A stretch of 64,000 nt of DNA. It comes from Paralvinella palmiformis (Eukaryota > Annelida > Polychaeta > Terebellida > Alvinellidae). How positions within the stretch are numbered: the stretch's first letter is position 1; every line of letters begins with the position of its first letter. The notes under the pieces are model-generated. The model made no database searches and was not told the DNA's origin. It saw nothing but the letters and a program-made list of their open reading frames with translations. Location of the stretch: NCBI GenBank assembly GCA_025642065.1, contig JAODUP010000114.1:605001-669000 (forward strand), in the 5' to 3' direction. Of the stretch, positions 1 to 12,551 are shown one piece after another. Position numbers and translations under genes: made by a program.

Positions 1-1057
1 TGTGTGCGTGTGGGTGGTGTTTCGGTCACTTTTATGACACGCGGTGGGGGTGGCTCAGGTCAGAGGCAACAGGGTTAAGGGCTCGTATTAGCGGAAGCGA
101 ACAAAGCGATAGCGGACATGTCTAAATGTGACACGTTATTGTCCCGCCATTATGTTTACCTTTCGTCCAAAGTCATGACGTAACCAATATCGTGATCAGT
201 GACTGATGGGGTACAACCCCCCCCCCCGCCGCCTCCATAACTAAGTATAACTGCTCACTTTACTGGCCTTAGGGAGACAACGATGGGTTGGTACTGTCCG
301 TTCTAAAATATTCTATAAGCTTATTAGATATCTGGCTGATTACCCCTGATTACAGATGGTCCGGCCGTTTTGTTACGTCACTACTTGACGTCGTGACGTA
401 TATGTGACATGTGCATTCAGTTGATGGTTATTGCTGTGACATGGCTAGTTTGCTGGCAGTCGTGATCAGATTCAATAAGTATGATCACTGACCATTTTGT
501 AACAAGTCATAAGTTCACTAATATCGCAGCTGGTGGGTGTGCTGTACACTAGTATATCAAGATGCTGCCATCTAGCGGGAAGTTTCTACACTAGACCCAC
601 TAACTTAGAGGCGCATTAGCGTAAGACTAACGTTGTGTTCCTTAGCCTTGGCATGGTGTGTAGGATTCGGAAGAAAAAGCCACTAAATTGACCTTCGGGC
701 CGAGAGGTGTGTTTCCACACAGCGAGATGTCCACCTCATTCCGCGTTCTGGAGTAAGGAGAGAGTGTTATCAGAGGGAGAGTTGCTGCCCTACAGTCTCG
801 GAAGCTGATTCTCGGTAACCCAGCAGAACAGCCAAACGGATATCCGGAGTTAGTGTAGAGAGATAGAGAACTTAGAACATAGATGTATGTATGTGTAGGT
901 TCTCTGGTGAAACACAGGCTAACCGGTGATTGTTAACATTGTAGTGTGAGGACACACGTGGTATCGGCGTGATTAAAGTGAAGACAAACAGTGACAATCG
1001 TACAACGGAACTCGGCAACAACTCTTAGATAACATACTATAGTCTACTGTGTATAGA

Positions 1058-1096
<39 letters not shown>

Positions 1097-1172
1097 GACT
1101 GCTACTATACTGCTGCTTCTGCTGCTGTTGCTGCTAATACCGGTACAACTGCTACTACAACGTGCAGGAACA

Positions 1173-1203
<31 letters not shown>

Positions 1204-1221
1204 GCACACACACACACACAC
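1058..1221. repeat. CA/TA and CA-CG-CA alternating purine-pyrimidine tracts
   Basis: A (CA)n(TA)n run covers about 1058-1097, and a (CA)n(CG)n(CA)n run covers about 1170-1221. The second is some 50 bp of uninterrupted alternating purine and pyrimidine with a pure CG core. Confidence 0.9.
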
Positions 1222-2830
1222 TGACTTTTAATAAGGTTTTGTGGAATTCTAGAATCGGCATTCTAATTAGTTTATACAGCCACGATAAGACGATTCGGGA
1301 GAAGTTTGGAGAGATGTGTGATGGTGGATACCATTCTCGGGAGATCTGTTTAGCGGTTACCAAGAACCAGCAGCTCCATAGTAACCAGATCAGTAATTGT
1401 GTATCTTCCACATCTATACATTTATTCAAGTGTTTATTATCGGTGTTAATAGACCTTCTACCCGCGTGTGCCGGTGATGGAAGTACTACGGATACCTCCG
1501 AGCTTCGGTGCCTTGGTCTGATAGGCACCTAGACACTTGATCAGTATTACAGCACACTGATTGGCTCTGAGACCCTACCGCGGGGGTGTACGCCAGTTAT
1601 AACAACAACAACAACAGGCCGTAGTCACCTAGCTGTGAGTACTAAATGCTGATGAATTGCCGAATATTACGGTCGTGATGAAACGATGATGGGATGGAAT
1701 AGCACAATGAGGATTATCCGCCGAGGGCATTAAATCATTATCGTCGCTTTCCGCCACGATTTATCGAGACTCTCGATTCGCCGAGTTGGACCGACAATTA
1801 ACGGAGTGACCCGACAGCCAATGTCACAGTTCGGCGGTTACTTCGAATCCCCGATATTTTATACCTCGGAGACCACTGACGATTCTACCGACGTAAGCTT
1901 GATTTCGGGCCTTAAACTGATGCTGTCAATTGAGGAGTCGTTTGTCGTGTTCTAGACGTCATCTTACTGGCTGCGGATAGACCGAGGCGAGCCGCCTAGG
2001 TACACGTATTAGGTTAACTTGTCTAAAATAGACGGCGAAAGATGCGCGCCGAGCACGGTCGACCGAGAGGTGTTAATAACCGCGACGACTCGGGCCTGGT
2101 GAAGTTAGCCGACTTTTTGTTGTTTGTTTGGCCCACGGTGTGTGCTGATTGGATATCACACCCAGACCAGGTGCGCCGTCTAAATGTCACACCGTCGCAT
2201 CGGTCAACATATCTTATGTTGACCGAGTGCTCGGCCATGCTTACCTCGTGTTGACAGTTGACATTTTTTTTCTCCGGGAGCCCGGCGAGGGAGCGCTCGG
2301 TGGCCGCGGGACAGCTGCAGGAGACCGCCTGTGACGGCTATAGACGGAGAAGGCCGTCTAACTTTTTTTCACTTCGGCAGGCATCGGAAGGAATGTAATT
2401 GCCGCAGACAGGTTTCAGTTTTGGGATGTAAGGAGACGGGCGAGCCGTGAGGAACGCCGCACCTGCAGCATTTAGCACTTTGTTTCCGTTTTCTTGTGGA
2501 TTACTGGCGTGGCTACTAACGTAATGATGTAAAACAGCACGCCATAAGTCGGGTCATGCCTGGCTGGTGACAGTGGAGTCGTACAGACAGCAGACAATGA
2601 ACCGCCATTCAGCTGAGAAAGACATTAATTAAATGTTGTTATATTACTTAGCACGACACAAGTGTTACTGGTGTCAGACCGTGGCCGGGACATGGACAAC
2701 ATAGCCACAGCGACTGTTATCATTTGTAATAGGTGATTTATTTCCGGACACCAGATGGTTCTCTGATTGGACAAATGATATATACAAACGTCATATAAAC
2801 ATAGGAACAACTTTTGCTGGCTATTAACAA

Positions 2831-2831
2831 A

Positions 2832-2870
<39 letters not shown>

Positions 2871-2871
2871 T
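2831..2871. repeat. (CT)n(GT)n compound microsatellite
   Basis: About ten CT units are followed directly by about ten GT units. The tract lies upstream of the PDZRN3 penultimate exon. Confidence 0.9.
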
Positions 2872-3357
2872 TCGATGACTTAATGACATACCGCGGACTA
2901 CAAGGTGTTGGTGCGGACTTAAACTCTCCCCCCCTTCCCGGATGATGGACGTGGAACACGACGTAGTGATGCAATTATGACGAACGGCCAATGCGCGACA
3001 ATGAATTTGGCCGACACGCCCATGGCTAGTCACTATATAAAACTTGGCAGACAGGCTGCTATGATCAATTTCGACGATTATATCATAGGCTATAGATGTC
3101 CCGATCATCATCGCCTCTCCGAAACGGCTTCCCGTCGATTATGCCTTACTACCAATGGCTGGTCAGATTGTCATCTCGGTCAAAGATCACTAGTACCAGC
3201 CTGTCCTAGTGTCTACGGAAGGCTAACCCCGTCCTATCCGGTCTGTAAGGTACACGCTCGCCGACAGAGGGCACTCACTGTCGGCGACAAACACTTAACA
3301 ACAATAAGCGTAGCCAAGAGCTCCATATCTATATTCTCCTACCTGTTCTGTTGTCAG

Positions 3358-3480
3358 GGTAACGAGGAAGAGGGAGGCACAACAGACACGGCCACCACCG
3401 AGAACTCTAACAAACACGAGAAGGACAGCGGCGTCGGACGGACTGATGATAGCACCAGGAATGATGAAAGTTCGGAACAG
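3358..3480 (+). CDS. PDZRN3: PDZRN3/4-like E3 ligase, penultimate coding exon
   Basis: The exon has 41 codons in phase 0 at both ends. A pyrimidine-rich acceptor ending in TTGTCAG lies before 3358 and a GTAGGC donor starts at 3481. Near its end it encodes [18 protein letters not shown], a stretch I recognise as the strongly conserved linker after the second PDZ domain of vertebrate PDZRN3 (LNX3). PDZRN3 is a RING and PDZ ubiquitin ligase at cell junctions and synapses. The RING, zinc-finger and PDZ exons must lie left of the window, because no PDZ-coding exon is visible in 1-3357. The exon joins 6006 in frame. The ortholog assignment is strong; PDZRN3 versus PDZRN4 cannot be decided, since invertebrates may have one ancestral gene. 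Confidence 0.9.
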
Positions 3481-6005
3481 GTAGGCGGTTGTCAACTAAT
3501 GCTACTCTCTCTCTCCCTCTCTCTGTGTGTATGTGTGTGTGTATGGTTTGAACGGGTGAACCCCATCAAAAGGTGCTAAACACCTTTTAAAAAGCGCCTC
3601 CTCTTAACGTCCACTTATGAAATCACAAGTCCTGAAAGCAATTTCACTAGAAATTAATAGTGAATGCAATCTGTATGCATGAGGGAATGTTAATAACCAG
3701 GAGCGAATCACGTACCGACCAACCCACCCACCACACACACACACACACACACACACACGTGTCATTTTTATTTACGTAACGTACAAGAGCAGTGGTTCCT
3801 TTGTAGACGTATTTACCTATCATTCGAAGCAATTAATACTCTATATAATAGGCCGCCAGTGTATAGTCTCCAAAACTGGATAATGATGTGAAATGCCGCT
3901 TTATACCACACTGTAGCTACGCAATAAAATATAGTTAATGTTGTGAGGTTAAGGGTCAGCTCCATAAAATATGACAAGAATTACTAATTTATTTGGACAT
4001 TTTTTAAGGGTGAGCGGCAAACTAGCAAATGTGTGACATACATCATAAAGTCTATTTTTTGTTTTTAGTGTGGTATAGTTCATACAACTAACACTGCAAT
4101 TATGCTATATACTAAATAGAGAGATAAGAGGATTTCGTTGATGTCCCTCGTATGGTAATGTCACGAAGTTCATTTTAGTACTCGATTCACCCTAGTAACT
4201 AATTAAATTCATTCTGCCATCAAGCCAAGTGACGTAATAGATCTATCTGTCAGCGTCTACTGTCAGATGAGAAATCTTCATTAGACAACAGATCTATAGA
4301 GACTTTTATCATTGCGCTTAGAAAGTTGCGAGATCAAAAATGGCAATTTATCATGTTGGCGTTATGTTGTCTGACTTAGCAGCATGAGGAATAGCAGTAG
4401 ATATACCGTAAATTACTAGATAAAGAAAGATTACATTCTAGGAAATACGTCTTCATTTACTACAGAACCAGTCTGATAACCGTATGTTGTCTTACCTATC
4501 AAAGTAAATATTAGTTGAAACAGCAACTTAAGCACGTATCTGGTACCTGGAAATACATAACAACGCAGCCTTTGAACGATTGGCGTCTGCATAATGAGTC
4601 TAAAGAAATAAACGGCGACATAAAACTGTCCAGGTATAATCTGGTGCCCGAGTACGGATTATTTTGCGGAAAAATAGAGCGATCGTTTTGCTAAGCCGAC
4701 GACACTTGGCATTGGGTGGTTATGCAAATGTCCAGGTAGAGCCTTTGATGTATCAATTGATGAAGCCATAATATCTCCGTTGAGAGTGATCAGCCATTTT
4801 CGTCTGGAAGTTAAGTACTCAACACTGGATGTCGGAGAAGTACTAAAACCTGCACCAAGCTGTTGTTCTGTGCATGGAGTATATTTCAATAAGTTGTTTG
4901 TTGTTTTAACAGTGCGCTCGCTAGTTGGGTGTCCAGGTATCTGTTGATACATAAAGATACACCAGCTGAATGAAATATGAAATTACTATAAATTTGTGTT
5001 TATATTTTTTTGTACAATTTTGGTATCGGTGTGATCGTGCTTTGCTCAGAATATCGTGTTCTGGTATCGGTGTCACTGTGCTTTACTCTGAATATCGCCT
5101 CCTCCTGTATATCTTGCCGTAACCAAATAACCATTAGCGGACGGCTGTGTGTTTTCAATGATAATTTTTCATATTTATTCTTTTCCTTTGTGTCAGTTGT
5201 TTAAAAATAGCCTATAGACTATCAAATACCGGTTCAAGGCTATCGTTTTGCCCAAACTCTGTATCTGGACCATTCTTTTTAAATAAGAGTACACGGTTAG
5301 AATGTGTTCCGTTCATCAGTTTAGGACTGTTGTTGATGTAGATAAACACTGGACAGCCAAAAGAGATCAAAGTCGGCTCAGCAGGTGGTAATTTTCCGCT
5401 TCAGTTCACCCCGAAATCATTCAGTGCTTGGCCTTTTTTTAGAATAGTAAAATATGTCTCGACAAACGGATATTACATATCAAAGTAGTATTTTTTCCGC
5501 TGTAGTATATTATGATTATTTGTTTTTTGTATTGTTAGTTTATTTGCAGGTCAGTAGAAAGTCAGCTTCGGTTAAAATCATTTATCTAATATATTTAATT
5601 ATATATTATATGGTTTGTTTCTTCACACACATTGCAATCCTATTGGCACCCCTTAACCTTAACAAATCACTGTTTATTTTTATGGTCTGTCACGGATCTC
5701 CGTTTTATGTGGAAACAAGTGTTAGGCAAGGACATACTGAAAATTGGCAGCTATTTCATTGAAACAGTTTGGAAAGCAGTTTGAAGTCTGCATAGAGGGA
5801 TTGACATTGATTTCTTTTAATGTACTAGCTTAGTGAAAATGACTGACTGGCCTGATGTGGTGTGAATTATTTTGATGTTGTCACCTCAAAATGTTAACTT
5901 TTTTATAGCTTAAACGGTAATTTTGTTGTTGGTACTTATGGCTAATTTCTGTACTTATTTGTTTGATATATATATATATATATATATTATTTGTCTTATC
6001 CCCAG
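3481..6005 (+). other. last intron of the PDZRN3-like gene
   Basis: The intron runs from a GTAGGC donor to a CCCCAG acceptor, phase 0. It holds CT/GT and CA microsatellites (about 3506-3544 and 3733-3758) and a TA tract just before the acceptor (about 5967-5988). I see no coding sequence in it; the open frames at 5010-5204 and 5454-5762 are AT-rich noise without recognisable motifs. Confidence 0.8.
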
Positions 6006-7763
6006 GAGCTGATGGAGAATGACTGTGTATCTCCTGCAAGTAACTCGAAGTTCGGCAACGAACTTGAAGCTAGTTCAGCAGAACTCCATTACAGTAATGA
6101 CAGCTTTACTTCTAATGATATGGCGCAAGACACAGAACTAGCCGGTAGTGAAATCCCTCCCGAGGAATGTGCTAAGTTTCGCGAGGTTTTAGAGACCAGA
6201 TGCGCAGAAGGTGCCAGCGGCAAGGAGGGCTCGCCAAGGAAGCATCGCAACAATAATATCTTGCTACGCAAGGACTCGGAAAGCAGCATTGAACGTGAGA
6301 TTGCGGCACTGAATTATGAAATGGAACAGATTCATCTCGAGTGTCAGGAAATCGTTGAAGCTCACACCCGAGAGCAGCACAAAGTACAGAAACCACCGGA
6401 TGGCTCACCGAAGCCAACAGGTGGCGCGACTGCTGGCGATCTGTACCGAAGTCCACGACTGGTGCCCCGTATGGGCACACGTTTGGATTATTTGAAACAA
6501 TTACATGTTGGTCACGAGAACACTCCACAAGATTTAGTATGGGGTCGTCACGAACATTTGGCTAGGACTAATCCGACAATGTTCCAAAACATGATACTGG
6601 ATCCCAGCAGTAGTGGTGTATCTACAATGGATTCGAATGTGAGAAAGCAAACCAAGGAGCATTGTAAAGATAAAGATCTATCTACAACTAGTGCATACAA
6701 CACGGGAGATAGCTGCCGTAGTACTCCATTAACACTGGAACTACAACAAGGCAGCGATGACTCGTGTAAGGGACACAGGAGTTCTATGTTGTGTTTGGCA
6801 GCTCCAACTGCCACCTCAGGCCCGGAAGGGAAGCCATCGCACAGCGACTCCGAACGTCTCCTGGCCGGACCACCGCAGCAGACCAAGGAGTGGTCTAGCG
6901 ACGGTGACGCCAAGGCCGGAGTGCTATCCAAGTCGCAAAGTAACTCTAGCGTCAGCCGCATGTCGCAGACGCAGGAACAGGACGAGGGAGTGGCCACTCT
7001 GCAGAAACTCTACGCTCAATACGCCGAAGTGATGTACACCAACCAAGCGAACCTGCAGCACACGATCATGGTCCAGCAGAAGCTGTTCCAACAACAGCTG
7101 ATGCAGCGAGCACGTCAACAAGCCCTGAATGGCGGATCGCCGTCGAAGAGCGGTTCGTCGACGGCCCCGTCGAGCACGACGGCGACGCCTACTAAGTGTC
7201 CAGCCCAGGAAGAGTCGGCCGCCAGTCCATCGCACAGTGCCTCCTACCAGACGGATCAGTCGCCCTCGAAGAACGACGGCGGCGCCTCCTCATGTAACGC
7301 CTCCGGTACACAGATGGAGTGGGTGGTGAAGAAACGTGCCGACGGCTCGCGTTATATAACCCGGCGACCGGTCCGGAGCAAACTGCTAAAGGAACGAGCT
7401 CGCAAGATCAACGATGAACGGGCCGGCATGACGACGGACGACGATGCCGTCAGCGAAATGAAGGTAGGTCGTTACTGGAGTAAAGAGGAGCGGAAGCGTC
7501 ATCTGGAGAAGGCCAAGGATCATCGCAAGAAGAAAGAACTGCTGATCAGGCAGAAAATGGAGACCGTTAAGGAGGGAGATGAGCAGGAGCAGCTGACGAA
7601 GAAGGAGCCGAACATCGTCGAGTTAAGTCATCGTAAGATGATGAAACATAAAGGCAGGAAGGTGTTCGATGACTTCACCACGCTACAGGAGATGTTAGCT
7701 CATGGTAGTCGAGAACCCCAAGGCAAGACATATAATCCTCTACTCTCTGTTACTACTGTCTAG
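6006..7763 (+). CDS. PDZRN3: PDZRN3/4-like E3 ligase, terminal coding exon (585 codons plus stop)
   Basis: The exon starts after the acceptor CTTATCCCCAG and ends in TAG at 7761-7763. Several blocks match the PDZRN3/4 C-terminal half. SAYNTGDSCRSTPLTLEL is at about exon residue 229. A Gln-rich, probably coiled-coil segment lies at about 332-375, followed by Ser/Thr/Pro low complexity. The basic block EWVVKKRADGSRYITRRPVR starts at about 438, and is followed by GMTTDDDAVSEMKVGRYWSK. The protein ends in YNPLLSVTTV, whose last residues TTV form a class I PDZ ligand as in vertebrate PDZRN proteins. The middle (about 60-330) is divergent and low complexity, which is normal for the family. Any in-frame reading upstream of 6006 is intron. 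The catalytic RING is not in this window. Confidence 0.93.
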   Translation, partial: ELMENDCVSPASNSKFGNELEASSAELHYSNDSFTSNDMAQDTELAGSEIPPEECAKFREVLETRCAEGASGKEGSPRKHRNNNILLRKDSESSIEREIAALNYEMEQIHLECQEIVEAHTREQHKVQKPPDGSPKPTGGATAGDLYRSPRLVPRMGTRLDYLKQLHVGHENTPQDLVWGRHEHLARTNPTMFQNMILDPSSSGVSTMDSNVRKQTKEHCKDKDLSTTSAYNTGDSCRSTPLTLELQQGSDDSCKGHRSSMLCLAAPTATSGPEGKPSHSDSERLLAGPPQQTKEWSSDGDAKAGVLSKSQSNSSVSRMSQTQEQDEGVATLQKLYAQYAEVMYTNQANLQHTIMVQQKLFQQQLMQRARQQALNGGSPSKSGSSTAPSSTTATPTKCPAQEESAASPSHSASYQTDQSPSKNDGGASSCNASGTQMEWVVKKRADGSRYITRRPVRSKLLKERARKINDERAGMTTDDDAVSEMKVGRYWSKEERKRHLEKAKDHRKKKELLIRQKMETVKEGDEQEQLTKKEPNIVELSHRKMMKHKGRKVFDDFTTLQEMLAHGSREPQGKTYNPLLSVTTV

Positions 7764-9860
7764 TAGCAGTAAGGGGTTTGTTTTAATACTGTCTAGCACG
7801 TTCTCATTTCTACTGGTGTTACTCTTTGTTCTAAAATGTATGTTAACTGGGAGTATGCGTGTGTGTACGCGCGTGTTTGTCCCTCTATGTGTGTGTGTGT
7901 GTGTCTGTATGTTTGTGTGTGTGCGCGCGTGTATGTGTAAAAGCTAGTCGATCGAGTATGTCTGTAGCACAACCCGCACTCTAGGCCGTTTGTATTCTGG
8001 TTTTGTACTTAACATACAATGATGAGCACATTGCTGCCTTTGGTTTGTGTTGCCGGCATTTACCTTGTTTACCTTGGGCTATACGTAATCTACAATATAA
8101 TCCATTGTTTGTGAAGGGTATTACTCCTGAACGAGACAAGTTATCAACATCACAAATATGGGTAAAGTTACTCTAAGTCGATAAATGATTTCATAATATG
8201 TCATAATTAGGTGAGTGTATGCCACTTATTGCACATTAATGATAACTCTTTATTACCGAAGCCAAGGTTTATTCAGTGCTTAGAATACGAGCTTAACAAG
8301 AAATATTGACAACGATGATGATGATGATGAGCCTATGTGTTGTAAATCGTGAAGGCTTGCCTATGTATTTCTGTAACTAATCCTAGAATTATGGCCAGGT
8401 ATAGCCACGTTCCTACTAGATAACAATGTTTGGTGGTAGCCAATCCAAATAGTTGAAAGCACTTTTTGAGATACAGTTGTCTTGAATACTGTCAGTGTAC
8501 TTGTTGACCTCTGTTGTATAAGGTGGAGGGATAACCGTTATTATCCTATATGTTAACTGTGATTGTTGTAGTTGCTGCAACATGTTTATAATCTTTCATG
8601 CTATATGTACTGAATTGTGTATGACAATCAATTGTGTATATTGTGCCCCGGGGGTACAGGACAAAATATGGAAGACGAGTATGTTGATATGGGGAGACTT
8701 GGTAATTAACTGCCTTCTAAACAACACAGCGGCCATTACGGACGAGGTGTCTTCTATCTGAAGGTCTGTCGAAAAATTGTTGCAATATCTGGGCTGATTG
8801 GAACTCTTCCTTTGCTCTGAGTGATGATGTCTCTAAGTAACAAATGTTTAAAGTACATTATTAAAAACCAGGTAACAGCTATTGTGTAAACACAAGTCAT
8901 TACAGCAGCCCGTTTATGTGGTACACAGCAAACACTACGTCACACCCAATGTAATCTGAAGTCATAGAACACCTCTCTGTGTAATATTGTATCTATCTTA
9001 GCAAAGATCTATCTGAACAACATACTATAGTTATAGATAATATGGTGATGTGCGGTTAAATGGACTGCTTTATTCACTTATTACAAAACTGTTAACCAGT
9101 AGGTTAGTTAATTCTAGTACAATGCTGACTATGTGTTTAGGGTTCACGATTACACTGCAGTTCAAGCTTGTTCCAGTTTCACATACGCACTTTGTCAGAA
9201 GTTGTGTGTATTTTTCTCATTTTGCAACCTTAGATAATGTCATTTAATGGAAATTGTTTGTTTCGTGTGCTGTTGTTGTCCAAACTGTGCCGCACTGTTA
9301 AACTTGGAATGGCGCTAACATAACATCGTAGGTTAACATGTTAGTACCAATATCCGTCTATGGATTGTATGGTATTGTTCAATCCGTTCACCTGCTCTTT
9401 ACACATCATGTACCATGCTATCCAGGTGGTACTATGTAATATATACATCGTACTTTGTGTACGATGGTGTGCCGTTTATATGGTGCTGTACCGTTCCGTA
9501 TGCTGTACAGTGTGACTCCCAAATGCTCAGTGTACACGCGGTACTGTTTTCTTAGTCGGTGCGTACACTTAGTAATATAATTATGCAGTGGTTCTTGGTG
9601 TGTATACATGTCGACATAGGTGTATATATAAATATGGTTCCTTAATATGTACAGTGTAATGCTTGCTGTCCACATTTGTTCACATCCAACAGATGTGTTA
9701 CGTGCACTTCGCTGTACACCGAGTCGATCCGGCTCGGTGTACGGTAATCTGACTATTTATCGCTAATAATTATTTAACTGAACAAACATTGTAGGCAATG
9801 AGTGGGGGAGTGTACCTTCTGTCATGAGTATGCTTAAATAAATTATTGTTTATATACAGT
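7764..9860 (+). other. probable 3' UTR of the PDZRN3-like gene with poly(A) signal
   Basis: The region follows the stop codon without further coding sequence. A canonical AATAAA is at 9837-9842, followed by GT-rich sequence (GGTGGACTTCCTGGGTGTTGT at about 9880-9900), as expected for a cleavage and polyadenylation site. The UTR would be about 2.1 kb. It contains a TG/CG microsatellite (about 7857-7940) and a strong hairpin at 9714-9742. The end is inferred; nearer signals could also be used. Confidence 0.55.
9714..9742 (+). other. perfect 10-bp stem-loop in the PDZRN3-like 3' UTR
   Basis: GTACACCGAG and its exact reverse complement CTCGGTGTAC flank a 9-nt loop. The hairpin sits about 95 bp before the AATAAA at 9837. 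It could be a cis-acting RNA element, but a decayed repeat palindrome cannot be excluded. Confidence 0.6.
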
Positions 9861-9957
9861 GTCTGGCGTCTTATCTGGTGGACTTCCTGGGTGTTGTACT
9901 ATGTTTATATTTTTTTTACCATGATTTAGTTGTTATGTTTGTCTGTTAAGAACTCTC

Positions 9958-10125
9958 CCATAGCCTTGTGATTAGACTACTTCGCCGCAAACCTACGGGT
10001 TTGTGCTCGGATGGAATCGGGGTACCTGTGTTTGTGTGGATGTTTCTCAAGGTAGTCGTCCCTCTGTCACATGTAACTGGTGTAATCAGCGCCGAGGTTA
10101 AATCAGCCACTCACTCACTTTATTG
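9958..10125 (+). repeat. candidate tRNA-derived SINE
   Basis: The head AGCCTTGTGATTAGACTAC resembles a tRNA A box, and a degenerate B-box-like GGGTTTGTGCTCGGAT lies about 30 bp on. A body and a TCAC-repeat tail (about 10107-10118) follow. I see only one clear copy here, so the assignment rests on tRNA-like layout. Confidence 0.4.
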
Positions 10126-11930
10126 GTTCAGTATAAATTAATGGGAAACATGACAACTAACCTCTTCCTAAATAGCCCGATATCTAGCTGGAATCCAATA
10201 CACAGGTTGACTGTTATGATATATTGTTTTCACACAATAAAATATACAATTTAGACAAACGATGATTTTTAAACCCAGGGATGGCTGGATCTGTTAAATG
10301 TTTCACACTTCACACACTTCACAACATCTTTCAGCCTGATCATCTTAGGTCTCTAAGAGAGTAACCACTCGTCCCTATGACGTGGGTTAGGCCAGTACCG
10401 AAGCTAAGTGTAACATCCAATTACTTAGGTGCTGATATGTTGTAATATATTATTGTACCCAATAATGCTTAATACTTCTTAGCAATATCCTCATATGTCT
10501 TAAAATTATTCGTGGAATCGTTTCAGCTTTCAGTTATTTACTAAGTAAAGTTGCTTTAAGACAGATTGCACACTTTAAAATGGCACCTTAATAATGGTTG
10601 CATTAAATCGAAATCTTACATATGACACCCACCTTGATAAATTGTTGATTTAGGCTAATGGATGAAGTGTTTCACAACATTCCAATGATTAATGATGGCG
10701 TCCATATGCGAAGTTTTATAGAGAAAGGGCTAGATTTATGTGGATTAATTTACCTCCGACAGACGTTTGCATTAATCTAATCCCCCACTGGACGTCCTTT
10801 TTATACAGGCACTCGCATAACGGATTGAAGTGTTTATCAATCGCTGCATCCTCATATTTCTGACGGTATTAACACTTCGGCTTTTTCTCGATGTTTACTG
10901 TTACTACACCCAACACAAATAAATCTAGTATTTATCTATAGCAGCACAATTCTTCAACGACGAAGTATTTTACTTTCCCGTAAAGCTGAAAAATTACAAA
11001 CAAAACACGAGATTTGGATATATATATATTTTTCACATGTCTCTGCCATCCAAGCATTAATAACTATTTTGGTTAAACGGGGTTTTAACATCCGGTTATT
11101 CCGCAAATAACGAATAGATTTATCAGTTATATTGTGGCAGCTGTACTTAGAAAGTAGCCAAGACTCTTATTTTATTACTCCGCACACAAATAAACTAAAC
11201 ATGGCCAAAAAATAAGTTAAAAAATCAGATCTGTTTTGATTGCATGTTTCGATATTATCCCCCCAAACACCGTAAGCGAATTCGATATTTACAAGACAAC
11301 ACGCCATTGATGGTACCGGATTTTATTTAGGTGAAATATGAATAAAAGCAGCACCAAGAAGGTTATTCTCCAGTTTTCCCCCCATCAACCATCAATAACA
11401 GTTGATGACGATATTGGTTCTGCTGCCGATTTGATCACCATAGAATAACCGCTATTCTTTTCTAATTTATTGCTGTTGTTGTTGTTATTGTCGTTGTTGT
11501 TGTAGTTGTTACCGGTGTGCTGCGATCACTTCCAAGCGTGCACCATCTCCAATAAATCTGAAAGGCCACACAGACGCGCAATTAATCACCCGTACACGGT
11601 GTCCGACCTACCTCGTGATACCTGTCAGTGGTCAGCTAAAGGAGATTTATTAATAAAACAGGCGATAACTCGCGTGTAATAATCCCGCCTAATTCACCAT
11701 ACTGACGCCTTACTTGCTGTGAGCTGGTACTTACCACGGATGCCCGCCCAATTCGCGCCCTTTGGTGTCAGGCGCCGCCCTCTGGGCAATCATCTACGTG
11801 TCAGTATTTAGTGTTAATCACGCCGATGGTAGCCAGCATCTCGTCGTTATAACACTAACATTCTGACCTTCGCCAGGTCACTTTGATGTGGACATACCTT
11901 CGAGTAACAACAAGCTGGGAATCCCGTGGT
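10126..11930. other. intergenic, no gene seen
   Basis: AT-rich sequence with scattered short simple repeats, including a TTG-rich run at about 11472-11508. There are no long open frames and no recognisable transposon domains. Confidence 0.6.
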
Positions 11931-12365
11931 GTGTCCGACACGTGAAATGCCATTCACATTTCGGTAACTAAATCTGAAATAATCAGCTGCTCCGACATTC
12001 AACCAACAATAATAGTAACAATTATATTAATAATAAGGAAGGTTGATTTTTCCTTTACACTACTACATCAAATTCAGTTGTTCTGGTAATTTACATCAAC
12101 CGATATATCAAGTTTTGAAGGTATTAGCTATTACTACTTACCAAGCTTTCAAGGCATTAGCAAACAACATTTACTATATGAACTAGGAAATATCTTCAGT
12201 ATATTTTGAAATTATTATCTTATATTTTCGATTAGACATTAGTCATATCAACTTCCAAAACTTTTGTTAAAACTACCTACTTGGTTTGGACAAAAATATT
12301 TATTATCATAACGAACTCTTTTAGTGTTTCAAAGCAGGGTTCGTAATGATTTTGCAGAGTTTTCC
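11931..12365 (+). repeat. left arm of the foldback element
   Basis: The arm begins GTGTCCGACACGTGAAATGC and ends near GCAGAGTTTTCC. It pairs with 13105-13537. Confidence 0.9.
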
Positions 12366-12433
12366 GTATGCTTATGCTTGAATTTCTTTCTTGCAAGTAT
12401 CAATAACTGTTTATATATATATATATATATATA

Positions 12434-12551
12434 TATGTTATAGTTAATCCGTATAATCAGGTAACATGTCTATTGCTAACTGAGATGTAATACAGATTAG
12501 TTGAAAATTTCAGGTAATATATACATTACCTGATTATACAGATTAACTGTA

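Larger units (their letters stand above)
1..3357 (+). other. CpG-rich sequence upstream of the PDZRN3 penultimate exon (intron and/or alternative promoter)
   Basis: By eye this stretch is clearly richer in G+C and CpG than the rest of the window, especially at 1740-2120 and 2260-2470. No coding exon is recognisable. As it lies directly before the penultimate PDZRN3-type exon it is intronic for the full-length transcript, and could hold a promoter for a C-terminal isoform. Microsatellites occupy 1058-1097, 1170-1221 and 2831-2871. Confidence 0.45.

Noticed and set aside
1037..1532. Open frames on both strands over 1037-1532
   Set aside because: They consist largely of translated CA/TA/CG microsatellites (THTHTH, VCVCVC) and have no domain text.
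1648..1690. CTGATGA...GAAAC near 1648 as a hammerhead
   Set aside because: The intervening stem would be mostly wobble pairs with mismatches, and no flanking stem or cleavage site fits.
2977..3357. In-frame extension upstream of the exon at 3358
   Set aside because: It lies before a good splice acceptor, and its translation shows no PDZ or other conserved text.
5991..6005. Start of the large frame at TTG 5991
   Set aside because: TTG is not a start here; the sequence is the polypyrimidine tract and AG of the acceptor. The exon begins at 6006.
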